NCBI GenBank assembly: GCA_965207585.1
Contig: CBDBMT010000003.1
Location: 3,782,001 to 3,846,000, forward strand
Source: Bin87 sp965207585
GTDB lineage: Bacteria; Chloroflexota; Dehalococcoidia; Lucifugimonadales; UBA3495
Direction of reading: 5' to 3'
DNA: 64,000 nucleotides
The notes beneath the pieces were generated by a model. That model searched no databases and was not told the DNA's origin. It was given only the letters and a program-made list of their open reading frames with translations. Below, in pieces: positions 1 to 8,018 of the stretch. The translations under genes were made by a program, and so were the position numbers. Every line of letters begins with the position of its first letter. The stretch's first letter is position 1.

Positions 1-108
1 AGGCGCAGGAAATGGCGCCGGTCCATCCCCCGGGCGCTGGCGAACTCCCAAAGTGAACGCGCGCCTATTGGGGTAGCCATTGGTGCGTGCTCGGGGTCCG
101 GCATTTCC

Positions 109-933
109 CTACGGCGCTTGCAGCATGGGCCAGAAGGTGGCGGCGGCACCGCCCATCATCCAGTCGAGGTCTTCGGCGGACAGCCAGGGCAGGGCGGTCT
201 TGCCCAACTCAACCTGGCCGATGAATCCGCCGGCGCGTGACGACGGGAAGTTGGAGCCCCACATCATGCGGCGGGGAGTGAACGCCTCAATGACGCGGCG
301 GAACAGGTCCTTTTCGGCGTCGGACAGATCGGCATAGGGCCCGAGGCTGGTGCTGGAATAGCGCAGGTGGGCGTTGGGCAGTTGGGCCAACTCCTCCAGG
401 GCGGCGGTCATGCCGGCCTTGTCGGCGGAGTTGCTCCAGCCGGCGAAGTGGTCGGGCGCGAACCGGACGTTGGGATGGCGCGCGCCGATGTTGCGCATGC
501 GGTTGACCCGGTCGGCGGTTCCGCCGCCTCCGATGGAGATGGGGATGCCCAGGGACTCGGCGCGGTTCCACAGGGCGTCGCAACGAGGGTCGTCGGGCTC
601 GGCCTGGCTTTGCAGGCGCACGCCCCACATGCCGCGCTCGTTAGTCCAGTATGAGAGCTTGTCCGCGGCGTCATCAGCGGCCGGATCCAGGATGCCCACG
701 GCGACGGTGCGGGGCGCGTACCGCAGGGCGCTGTCGCACTGGTAGGAGTTGTCCAGGCCATAGGTTCCGTTGGGCTGTACCAGGGTGGCGCACTCCACGC
801 CGGCCGAGTCCATCTCCTGAATCAGGTCCTCGACGTTGTTGCTGACTTCGAGAGACCAGCCGGTAGCGTCAGGGTGGAGCGGATGGGCATTCCGGTCGCT
901 GCTGACCACGTGGGTGTGGGTGTCGATGATCAT
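109..933 (-). CDS. Amidohydrolase-2 family metal-dependent hydrolase
   Basis: TIM-barrel hydrolase of 274 aa. The N-terminal metal-binding motif is visible as DTHTHV at residues 4-9, followed by DHFAG in the middle and GSNFP near residue 230, the usual landmarks of the amidohydrolase-2 family (PF04909). Members hydrolyse or decarboxylate small ring or lactone substrates; the substrate here cannot be read from sequence. The ATG start is supported by AGGAG about 8 nt upstream. Downstream (1-108) no gene was recognised. The gene upstream on the same strand is a MetE-C-like protein, 77 bp away. The protein is cytoplasmic with no signal peptide. Confidence 0.85.
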   Translation of the reverse strand: MIIDTHTHVVSSDRNAHPLHPDATGWSLEVSNNVEDLIQEMDSAGVECATLVQPNGTYGLDNSYQCDSALRYAPRTVAVGILDPAADDAADKLSYWTNERGMWGVRLQSQAEPDDPRCDALWNRAESLGIPISIGGGGTADRVNRMRNIGARHPNVRFAPDHFAGWSNSADKAGMTAALEELAQLPNAHLRYSSTSLGPYADLSDAEKDLFRRVIEAFTPRRMMWGSNFPSSRAGGFIGQVELGKTALPWLSAEDLDWMMGGAAATFWPMLQAP

Positions 934-1010
934 GGTCGTAACTCCTGGGGGGATTGTCCACGTCGGGACGACGCCAATCTTACGGCATTAATCGCCTGGT
1001 CTGCGGCGGT

Positions 1011-2156
1011 TCAGAACAGTTCCCGGCTGGCGATGTCCGCGCCTTCGCGCATGGCCCGCAGTTTCAGCCAGACGATGCCGGCCTCCACGCGGTTGGAGCC
1101 GGCGGAGGTGTCGAAACCGCAGTCGGTTCCGGCCAGCACGCGGGTGGGGTCGCCACCGGTGGCGGCCACAGCCTGGTGCAGCCGGTCGGCCACCAGGCGG
1201 GGATGCTCAACGTAGTTGGTCTTGGTGTCGATGACGCCGGCGACGAGCAGCATCCCTTCGGGGAGCGGGAGGTCGCGGTACACGCGATGCTCGTGGGCAT
1301 GGCGCGGGTTGGCCATCTCCATCACCAGCGCGCCGACGTTGGCCGCGTAGAGCAGGTCGACGATGTCCTCCAGCGGCACGTCGTACTGGTGCGGGCCCTC
1401 GCTGTTGCCCCAGCAGACGTGCAGCCGCACCCGATCCCGGGGGATGTTGGCCAGGGCGTGGTTGATGGCGCGGATGTGCAGGGCCACCACGTCCCGAAAG
1501 GCCGACAGTGGCTCGTCCTGGTAGGAGATGTGCCGTTCCATGGCCAGGTCGGGGCAATCCAATTGGAGCGTCAGGCCATTGGCGACGATGACCTCGTATT
1601 CCTTGCGCAACTCCTCGGCGAGGGCGAAAACGTAATCCTCGTGGCTGTCGTAGTAGCGGTTGGCCAGCGTCAGGGCCACGATGCCGGGCGACGCGGCGGT
1701 CATGAACAGCTCTTCAGGCCGGTTGTCGGCGGAACCCACCGCATCGAGAAACTCCCGGCATTCCCGTTCGACCAGGTCCAGCCGCTCGTAGGACAGCGGC
1801 CCGACGCAAGTGGGCACGTCTCGCATCAGCTGCACCACGCGGGGTCGAGCCAGGCCGGGGAACTCGTTCTGATCCCGGTGGCCGCGACGGGTCCAGGAAC
1901 CTCCGAAGCCGGACATGCGTTGGGTGACGTAGGTGGAGAAGCTGACGCGGGACTGCTCGCCGTTGTTGATGATGTCGACGCCGGCGTCCAGCTGCGCCGC
2001 GACGACACTGCCGGTGGCCTGGCGAGAGGCAGCGTACAGAGCCTCCTCGTCCGCCGGCTCGCCGCGCGCCACCGCTCCGAGCATTTCCACCAGTCTCTCC
2101 GGCCGGGGCAGGCTGCCGGTGTGGGTGGTCAGGATGCGAGTTTCGCTGCTTTTCAT
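1011..2156 (-). CDS. MetE C-terminal-domain-like methyltransferase (cobalamin-independent methionine synthase family)
   Basis: A 381-aa stand-alone homologue of the catalytic half of MetE. It opens with TTHTGSLPRP (residues 10-19), typical of this family, and keeps the zinc ligands: His and Cys in LHVCWG (about 246-248), Glu in LVMEMAN and Cys in AGTDCGF (about 340). Related proteins without the MetE N-terminal half include methyltransferases acting on corrinoid or thiol acceptors, and epoxyalkane:CoM transferase. The substrate is therefore open, and methionine synthesis is only one possibility. The frame stays open upstream to 2297, but the first ATG giving the family N-terminus is at 2156. 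A TATAAT on the minus strand at 2214-2219 could be its -10 box. Confidence 0.85.
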   Translation of the reverse strand: MKSSETRILTTHTGSLPRPERLVEMLGAVARGEPADEEALYAASRQATGSVVAAQLDAGVDIINNGEQSRVSFSTYVTQRMSGFGGSWTRRGHRDQNEFPGLARPRVVQLMRDVPTCVGPLSYERLDLVERECREFLDAVGSADNRPEELFMTAASPGIVALTLANRYYDSHEDYVFALAEELRKEYEVIVANGLTLQLDCPDLAMERHISYQDEPLSAFRDVVALHIRAINHALANIPRDRVRLHVCWGNSEGPHQYDVPLEDIVDLLYAANVGALVMEMANPRHAHEHRVYRDLPLPEGMLLVAGVIDTKTNYVEHPRLVADRLHQAVAATGGDPTRVLAGTDCGFDTSAGSNRVEAGIVWLKLRAMREGADIASRELF

Positions 2157-2213
2157 AGATGATTTCGCCTTTGCGGGGCGGGAACCGGGTTGCCCAAACG
2201 CGTCACGGGGCAT

Positions 2214-2219
2214 ATTATA
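2214..2219 (-). promoter_or_regulatory. Possible -10 box for the MetE-like gene
   Basis: A perfect TATAAT on the minus strand lies 58 bp upstream of the MetE-like ATG, in the gap shared with the divergent dodecin gene. No good -35 at 16-18 bp spacing is apparent, so this is only a candidate. Confidence 0.35.
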
Positions 2220-2280
2220 CTTGGGCGCTGCGAGTGAAGGCGCAAAAACAACGATACGCTCAAGCATAACGGAGTGAGAA

Positions 2281-2514
2281 ATGGCAACTGGAAGCACCTA
2301 CAAGATAGTCGAGTTGGTGGGATCCTCCAGCTCAAACGTACAAGAGGCCATTGACGGCGCGATCGCGCGGGCAGCCCAAACGATCCGCAATCTGGACTGG
2401 TTCGAGGTGCGGGAAATCCGCGGCACCATCGACGATGGCCGCGCCAACTGGTACCAGGTCAAGCTGGGCGTAGGGTTCCGCGTGGACGGCGGCGAGGACA
2501 TCCGCGAAGACTAG
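2281..2514 (+). CDS. Dodecin (small flavin-storage protein)
   Basis: 77 aa, the normal dodecin length. Dodecins assemble as hollow dodecamers that bind riboflavin, FMN or related flavins and buffer free flavin. The family pattern is clear: a short first strand (YKIVELVGSS), one amphipathic helix (residues 20-35), then the flavin-stacking Trp in LDWFEV and a beta hairpin with NWYQVKLGVGFRVD. The start is an ATG behind GGAGTGAGAA. The gene is divergent from the MetE-like gene. A role in flavin buffering would suit a genome with many flavin-dependent monooxygenases, several of them in this window. Confidence 0.93.
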   Translation: MATGSTYKIVELVGSSSSNVQEAIDGAIARAAQTIRNLDWFEVREIRGTIDDGRANWYQVKLGVGFRVDGGEDIRED

Positions 2515-2591
2515 ACGCGCCGCACCTTTCGGTTCGGATACTGCGCCCGCCACCGGTGGTGGTGGGCGCAAAGTCCGTTCCGGCGGGGAAC

Positions 2592-2700
2592 GTCTGAATC
2601 AGGATTTGCCGGATTTTCAGATTTTCGGGATTGGAGGCGCTTTTCCGACAGCGGCCCCAATCCTGGCAATCCTCAAATCTTGAAAATCCTGATTCTGACA
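2592..2700. repeat. Interspersed palindromic repeat, AATCAGGATT family, copy 1
   Basis: The ends form an imperfect inverted repeat, with CTGAATCAGGATT at the left and its complement AATCCTGATTCTGACA at the right. The arms contain degenerate GGATT-type units. It fills the gap between dodecin and the ABC-F gene. Three further copies occur at 10942-11024, 13001-13088 and 19904-20012. No ORF lies inside it. Confidence 0.85.
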
Positions 2701-2719
2701 CTGACTTTTTAGCGCTCCC

Positions 2720-4702
2720 ATGCTCGTCGCGTCTGACATCAGCAAAGCGTACTCGGAGCGAATCCTGTTCCGCGGGTTGAACCTGTCCATGTCGGCCGGC
2801 GACCGCATCGCGCTGATCGGAGCCAATGGCTCGGGCAAGACGACGCTCCTGGACATCCTCGCCGGCGATACGCTGCCGGACGCAGGGGCGGTTTCCGGGC
2901 GCCGCAATACCACGGTGGGATACCTGAAGCAGGAGCCGGCCGCATTCGCTGACCGGTCGCTGCTCGAGGAGGTATTGCACGCTAATCCCGAAGTGGTCGC
3001 GTTGTCCGGGCGCATCGCCGCGACCCGGGAGACGCTGTCAGCAACGGCTGATCCGGTGCAACAGCGCGAGCTGATGGATCGGCTCGGTCAACTTGACGCG
3101 GAACTGGAGTCCGCCGGCGGAAGCGACCGCGACCACGAGGCAAAGGCGATCCTGTCCGGCCTTGGGTTCAAGGACACCGACTTCGCTCGGGACATGCGGG
3201 AGTTCAGCGGTGGCTGGATCATGCGGGCCGAGCTGGCCCGGCTGCTGTTTCGCAACCCGGATGTACTGCTGCTGGACGAGCCGACGAACCACCTGGACCT
3301 CGAGGCCAACCTGTGGTTCGAGAAGTACCTCTCGTCATTTCCCGGCGGCGTGATCATAACGTCCCACGACCGTGCCTTTCTGAACACGGTAGCCAACCGG
3401 ATACTTGCCATCGAGCCGGGAGAGGTGGTGCACCATCACGGCAACTACGACGGCTACCTGGTCGCCCGGGAGCGCGCGCTGGAGGTCAAGCAGGCCGCCG
3501 CCGCCCGCCAGGAGCGCGAGATCCAGCGGCAGATGCGATTCGTCGAGCGGTTCCGGTACAAGGCCACGAAGGCGAGGCAGGTGCAGAGCCGGCTGAAGCA
3601 GCTGGAGCGGATCGAGATCATCGAACTGCCCCGGGCCACCCGCAAGGTCAACTATTCGTTCCCCGAACCTCCGCGCAGCGGCTCCGACATCATCCGGCTG
3701 GCCGACGTGGGCCAAGCCTACGGCGACAACGTGGTGTATCGCGGCTTGAACCTGACCCTGGAGCGCGGCGATCGCGTCGCATTGGTCGGGCCCAACGGAG
3801 CGGGCAAGTCTACGTTGCTGAAGATTCTAGCCGGCGTACTGCCCATCGACCACGGAGAGCGCAGGCTTGGCCACAACGTGATCACCGCCTACTACGCGCA
3901 GCATGTCCTCGACCTGCTGCACGCCGACAATACCGCCCTGGAAGAATTGCAGGGGGCCGCGCCGTCCGAGTCGGAGCAGAACCTGCGCACCACGCTGGGC
4001 GGCTTTTTGTTCAGCGGCGACGACATCCTGAAACCGATCTCCGTGCTGTCCGGCGGCGAAAAGGCGCGGGTCGCGCTGGCCAAGCTGCTCCTGCAGCCGA
4101 GCAATTTCCTGCTGATGGACGAGCCGACCAACCACCTGGATATCGCGTCCCGGGAGATCCTGGCTGATGCACTGGGTGACTATCGTGGCTCCATCTGCCT
4201 GGTTACCCACGACCGCACGCTGATCCGGCAGGTCGCTAACAAGATCATCGAGATCGACGGCGGGCTGCCTCGGGTCTATCCCGGCGACTACGATGGCTAC
4301 CTGTACCGCAAGCAGCAAGAGGCGGAAGCGAAACCCGCGGCCCCGGTTGCGGAAGAAAAGGCGCCCGCCGCCACGGACAAGGCTTCAACCACACGCAGGT
4401 CGCGCCGTCCCCTCACTGCCCGGGAGGAAGAGGAGCGAGCCCTGAGCCGGAAGGCCCGGCAGCTGGCGACGCGGATCGACGAGATCGGCGCCGCCATCAC
4501 CGAGCGGGAAGCCGTCACGTCGGAACTGGAGACCATGTTCGCCAACCCCGAGCAGTTCGCAGACCGCACCCAGCTGGAAGATACTGGCCAGCGGTATCGC
4601 CTCCTCAAAGAGGAGGAGCAGTCGCTGTGGGACGAATGGGAGCGGCTGTCGCTGGAGGCCGAGGACGTGGATCGCACGTTGGTTGCCCTCAAAGCCGGCT
4701 GA
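2720..4702 (+). CDS. ABC-F family ATPase (Uup/EttA-like)
   Basis: 660 aa with two ABC nucleotide-binding domains in tandem and no membrane segments, the ABC-F layout of ribosome-associated translation factors and antibiotic-target protection proteins. Domain 1 has Walker A GANGSGKTT (34-42), signature FSGGW and Walker B LLLDEPTNHLDL. A charged linker of about 60 residues (the P-site tRNA-interaction motif region) follows. Domain 2 has GPNGAGKST, LSGGEKARVALAKLLL and LLMDEPTNHLDIAS. A low-complexity segment (about 535-570) leads to a C-terminal coiled coil, as in Uup. The ATG at 2720 has no evident Shine-Dalgarno and lies only 19 bp after repeat copy 1. Confidence 0.92.
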   Translation: MLVASDISKAYSERILFRGLNLSMSAGDRIALIGANGSGKTTLLDILAGDTLPDAGAVSGRRNTTVGYLKQEPAAFADRSLLEEVLHANPEVVALSGRIAATRETLSATADPVQQRELMDRLGQLDAELESAGGSDRDHEAKAILSGLGFKDTDFARDMREFSGGWIMRAELARLLFRNPDVLLLDEPTNHLDLEANLWFEKYLSSFPGGVIITSHDRAFLNTVANRILAIEPGEVVHHHGNYDGYLVARERALEVKQAAAARQEREIQRQMRFVERFRYKATKARQVQSRLKQLERIEIIELPRATRKVNYSFPEPPRSGSDIIRLADVGQAYGDNVVYRGLNLTLERGDRVALVGPNGAGKSTLLKILAGVLPIDHGERRLGHNVITAYYAQHVLDLLHADNTALEELQGAAPSESEQNLRTTLGGFLFSGDDILKPISVLSGGEKARVALAKLLLQPSNFLLMDEPTNHLDIASREILADALGDYRGSICLVTHDRTLIRQVANKIIEIDGGLPRVYPGDYDGYLYRKQQEAEAKPAAPVAEEKAPAATDKASTTRRSRRPLTAREEEERALSRKARQLATRIDEIGAAITEREAVTSELETMFANPEQFADRTQLEDTGQRYRLLKEEEQSLWDEWERLSLEAEDVDRTLVALKAG

Positions 4703-4728
4703 CAGGACGGTAGAAGGTGTGAACGACG

Positions 4729-4756
4729 CGCCCCTCTCCCTTGGGGGAGAGGGGCG
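4729..4756. terminator. Strong hairpin between convergent genes
   Basis: Perfect 12-bp arms (CGCCCCTCTCCC and its complement) with a 4-nt loop lie 26 bp after the ABC-F stop and 29 bp before the vWA stop. There is no T-run on either side, so a bidirectional, Rho-assisted terminator or a dispersed palindrome are both possible. Confidence 0.5.
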
Positions 4757-4785
4757 TACTGTTGCCGCGGCCATCGTGCTGGCGG

Positions 4786-6438
4786 TCAGCGGTTATCAGC
4801 GGTGGCTTCCAGTCTGGCTGCTTGAACCGCCAGGCTGGCGAAATCGGCCACGTCGGTCGAATCCGGGAGCAGCTGCTGGACGCGGCGGGCCTGGTCGACC
4901 ACGGCCTGGAGGCTGCCCTCGCGGGCCCAGTAGCTGCCGCGAAGGACCTCGGCGAACTCGGCCACAACCGCCGATAGCTGGAACGTCGAAGGGGCCTCGT
5001 CGAAGGCGGTGTCCAGATCGCTGCGCTGGAACTCCCGGTTGATTTCGACCACCTCGTTGAGTCCCACATCCTCGTAGCGCATGTAAACCGTCCCGATGGC
5101 GCCTTCGGTGTCTTCGCGGAGTTTCAGCTCGTAGAGGGCAGTCACGCTGTGTCCGGCGCCGATTTCGCCGGCGTCCACCGCGTCGTTGCGGAAGTCGTCA
5201 TCGGCCACGTCCCGGTTTTCGTAACCCAGGAGCCGGTAGCGGCTGACCACCTCGGGGTTGAATTCGACCTGCACCTTGGCATCCTTGGCAATGACCTGGA
5301 GGGTTCCGGTGAGGTCGTCGACGAAGATGCGCCGCGCCTCCGCGAGGGTGTCGACATAGTAGTAGGCGCCGTCCCCATCGTTGGCCAGCTGCTCCATCAG
5401 GATGTCATTGTAGTTGCCCATGCCGAAACCGACGGTGGTGAGAGTCACGCCCTGGTCGACGTGTTCCTGGACCTGGCGCAGGATCGAGTCGGGGCCGGTG
5501 TTGCCCACGTTGCCCACGCCGTCGGAGAGCACCATGACGCGAGTGATGCGATCAGACTGGACTTCATCCACCGCCAGCTTGTAAGCGACCTTCAGGCCAT
5601 CCTCGACGTATGTGGAGCCACCCGGCTGCAGGGAGTCGATGGCCTGGAGGATCTTGCCCCGTTCCCGCGCTTCGGTGGCTTCGAGCAGAACGGAGCCGCG
5701 GTCGCCGTAGGTCACGATGGCAACCTTGTCGTCGGAGCGGAGTTCGTCCACCAGCAGACGGAGCGACCGCTGCACCAGGTCCAGACGGTCCTCGCGGGCC
5801 ATGGAGCCGGACACGTCAATGGTGAACACCAGCGTCGCGTCCTGCCGCTGCTCATCGAGAAGTTCTTTCCCCTGCAGTCCGACGCGCATCAACCAGTGAT
5901 TGCCGTTGCCGAACGGGGATGGTGAGCCGTCGATGTGAATGGCGAAGGCGTCGTCGGTGGGGGCCGCGTAGCCCTGATCGAAGTAATTGACGAACTCCTC
6001 CACCCGTATGGAGTTCTGGTCGGGCAGGTGCCCGTCGTCGAGGAACCTGCGGGCAATGGTGTATGACGCGGTGTCCACGTCAATGGCGAAGGTAGAGAGG
6101 TGATCGTCCTCCGTATCGATAAACGGGTTGACACCGTAGTGCTGGAAGAAAGTCAGGTCGTAGGGCTTGTCGTTAACGGTGGCAGAACCGCCGATGTTGT
6201 TGAAGCCTTCCGACTGGGGTTGACCGGAGGCCGGCATTGCTGCCGGCGGCTGCGCGGGTGCGGACGCGGGCTGAGCGGCCGCCGGAGCAGACTGGGCGGC
6301 GGGTGCGGACTGGGCGGGTTGAGGAGCAGCGGCGGGCGCCGGCGGCGCGGCGTACTCCGCGCTGCCGCCGCAGGCCATTACGGCCAGCGTCAGCACCATA
6401 GCCAACGGAACGATTGCCTTTGACAATATCGAGTTCAT
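4786..6438 (-). CDS. von Willebrand factor A domain lipoprotein (YfbK-like)
   Basis: 550 aa. The N-terminus is a lipoprotein signal: a charged start, a hydrophobic stretch and the lipobox VMAC, giving the lipid-modified Cys at residue 23. An Ala/Pro/Gln-rich linker follows (about 28-75). A YfbK-type N-domain (DVDTASYTIARRFL, EEFVNYFD) comes next, then a vWA domain with the MIDAS motif DVSGS, and a C-terminal DUF3520-type region. Such proteins are surface-exposed metal-dependent adhesion or assembly factors; the partner is unknown. GGAGG lies 7 nt before the ATG, and an IS element begins just beyond that Shine-Dalgarno. Transcription must therefore come from within or across the IS. Confidence 0.88.
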   Translation of the reverse strand: MNSILSKAIVPLAMVLTLAVMACGGSAEYAAPPAPAAAPQPAQSAPAAQSAPAAAQPASAPAQPPAAMPASGQPQSEGFNNIGGSATVNDKPYDLTFFQHYGVNPFIDTEDDHLSTFAIDVDTASYTIARRFLDDGHLPDQNSIRVEEFVNYFDQGYAAPTDDAFAIHIDGSPSPFGNGNHWLMRVGLQGKELLDEQRQDATLVFTIDVSGSMAREDRLDLVQRSLRLLVDELRSDDKVAIVTYGDRGSVLLEATEARERGKILQAIDSLQPGGSTYVEDGLKVAYKLAVDEVQSDRITRVMVLSDGVGNVGNTGPDSILRQVQEHVDQGVTLTTVGFGMGNYNDILMEQLANDGDGAYYYVDTLAEARRIFVDDLTGTLQVIAKDAKVQVEFNPEVVSRYRLLGYENRDVADDDFRNDAVDAGEIGAGHSVTALYELKLREDTEGAIGTVYMRYEDVGLNEVVEINREFQRSDLDTAFDEAPSTFQLSAVVAEFAEVLRGSYWAREGSLQAVVDQARRVQQLLPDSTDVADFASLAVQAARLEATADNR

Positions 6439-6454
6439 CTCATCGCCTCCTTTG

Positions 6455-7914
6455 CTAGGCTTTCCGCATTTTCAAGCGGCGTAGGCGAGGGAATCCACCA
6501 TTCGGTGGTACAGAGTGGCAGGGAGTTCCCGTACATCGGGGTCGCCAGTCGACAGTTCGAAACCCTCTGACGCCAGCCACAGGTGGCGTCGCACCAGGGC
6601 GATGGCGTCCACGAAGGTCGGCGACGGTTTGTCGTACCAGGCGGCCCTGCGCTGGGTCATGGGGTGCTGTTTCTGCAGGGCGTGGGCGGCCAGGGTGGTC
6701 CAGGAGAAGAGACCCAGCAGGACGGGGGTAGTGCGGGCGATGGCCAGGTCGGACCATTGGCGCTGGGTCTCCACTCCCAGGTGGGTGCGCACCTCCTGAA
6801 AGGTCACTTCCAGTTGCCAGCGCAGGACAAACCACTGGAGGATCTGGGTCGGGTTCGCCGACGGGTCGGTGCAGAGCAGGGCCTGGGGGTCGAAGGCGCC
6901 CTGGGGATCGCGGATCAGCACCCAGCGGATGGTGACGGCCGGTTTGCCCGAGCGGTACCAGACAGCGGTCTGGGAGGTGAGTTCCACGGTGCGGGTGGTG
7001 CCGTCGTACCAGGACACCGCGGCGACGGTCCACGCCACGTCGGCTCGCTCAAGGAGCGTTTTGAGCGAGGGTCGCCGCTCGCCTTTCAGCGGCGGCCGGC
7101 CGTTCTGACCCGGCTGACGAGGCGGCGCTGGCGCGTACAGAGCGGCGTCCAGGCGCAGTCTGGCGATGAGGGTTACGGGTTCACGGAGCGACTGGCAGCA
7201 GCGCAGCAGGTCCAGTACGGCGTAGCCGTTGTCGCCCACCAGGACCAGCTTACGCTGGGGCAGCCAGCGGCGCAGTTGCATGACCATCTGGCGGGCCCAG
7301 TCGGTCACCTTCTTGTGCCGGCGTCCCTGCTGCTGGTGGTAGCGAGACGAGGGCGCCAGCACCGTGAGCACCGGCAACGCCCAATGGCGTCCCGCCCACG
7401 GCACGTGGCCCAGCCACATCAGGGAGATCCAGCGCAGCCCGCTGGCCTTGACCAGCTGATGGCGGCTGGAACGCACTGGGTCGCGGTAGATGGCCCGCGC
7501 CTTGATCTTGGCTCCACGACGTCGTTCCAAGGTTTCGTCGATGCCGAAGATCAACGGGCCGTCGCCGCGATCCAGATGCTGGAGTAGGAGCACCAGCAGG
7601 ACGTGGGCTACCCCACGGGACGACCACACCGCTCGGTTGAGCACCGCGTGGTAGCGGGCGTAATTCCGGTCGTCGCTCAGTCCCATGACGCGGAGCGCCG
7701 CGGCCACGGTGCGTTGGCCCGGGGTCAGGATCGCGCCGACCAGCAGTAGTTGGGCTTTCCGCCAGGTTGGGGTGGTGAACAAAGTTGCGAAGGGGAAGAG
7801 AAGGGCTACAATGGCGTCGGGCAGGGTGAGCATGGTCGGGCCTTTCCGTCGAAAGTGGGGTCAGGCCAGCTTACCCTGTCTTTTTACTTTTTCTAAATTT
7901 TGCAGAAAGTCCAG
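6455..7914 (-). mobile_element. Complete insertion sequence, DDE transposase, flanked by CTTTG direct repeats
   Basis: The element is 1460 bp. Its ends are imperfect 14-bp inverted repeats, CTAGGCTTTCCGCA at 6455-6468 and the complement of CTGGACTTTCTGCA at 7901-7914 (11 of 14 match). The direct repeat CTTTG is seen at 6450-6454 and 7915-7919, consistent with a target-site duplication. It carries a single transposase gene with no visible disruption, so it may be active. It separates the vWA lipoprotein from the intergenic region it once shared with the divergent XRE-TPR gene. The transposase resembles DDE_5 / IS701-IS4-like enzymes; family assignment needs an ISfinder comparison. Confidence 0.85.
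6472..7833 (-). CDS. IS transposase, DDE superfamily (IS701/IS4-like)
   Basis: 453 aa. The RNase-H-fold catalytic residues can be placed: first Asp in FGIDETLERR (about residue 98), second Asp in LVGDNGY (about 200), and Glu in WQLEVTFQEVRTHLG (about 350), where the W-x-x-E-x-x-F pattern is typical of IS4/IS701-type enzymes. A basic, Arg-rich segment lies between. The gene fills the element almost completely, ending 17 bp from the left terminus and starting 81 bp from the right terminus. It points the same way as the downstream vWA gene, so read-through could drive that gene. Confidence 0.9.
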   Translation of the reverse strand: MLTLPDAIVALLFPFATLFTTPTWRKAQLLLVGAILTPGQRTVAAALRVMGLSDDRNYARYHAVLNRAVWSSRGVAHVLLVLLLQHLDRGDGPLIFGIDETLERRRGAKIKARAIYRDPVRSSRHQLVKASGLRWISLMWLGHVPWAGRHWALPVLTVLAPSSRYHQQQGRRHKKVTDWARQMVMQLRRWLPQRKLVLVGDNGYAVLDLLRCCQSLREPVTLIARLRLDAALYAPAPPRQPGQNGRPPLKGERRPSLKTLLERADVAWTVAAVSWYDGTTRTVELTSQTAVWYRSGKPAVTIRWVLIRDPQGAFDPQALLCTDPSANPTQILQWFVLRWQLEVTFQEVRTHLGVETQRQWSDLAIARTTPVLLGLFSWTTLAAHALQKQHPMTQRRAAWYDKPSPTFVDAIALVRRHLWLASEGFELSTGDPDVRELPATLYHRMVDSLAYAA

Positions 7915-8018
7915 CTTTGATTTGGGTTTGGCGATGTCAAGGTTAGGTGTCCACTGCCTGTACACTGAACGACAGATGTGCAACACTCGGTCGATTTTAT
8001 GCTACAGGGTTGTATCTT

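Noticed and set aside
1..108. A gene before the first amidohydrolase
   Set aside because: No frame with a recognisable product or start fits; it may be the end of an intergenic region or a gene outside the window.
954..2162. Long open frame on the plus strand opposite the MetE-like gene
   Set aside because: It is the antisense shadow of a clear minus-strand gene in GC-rich sequence, with no family motif and no ribosome site.
6455..6458. CTAG/CCAG as the target duplication of the IS
   Set aside because: The two sequences differ at one base; CTTTG just outside the repeats matches on both sides.
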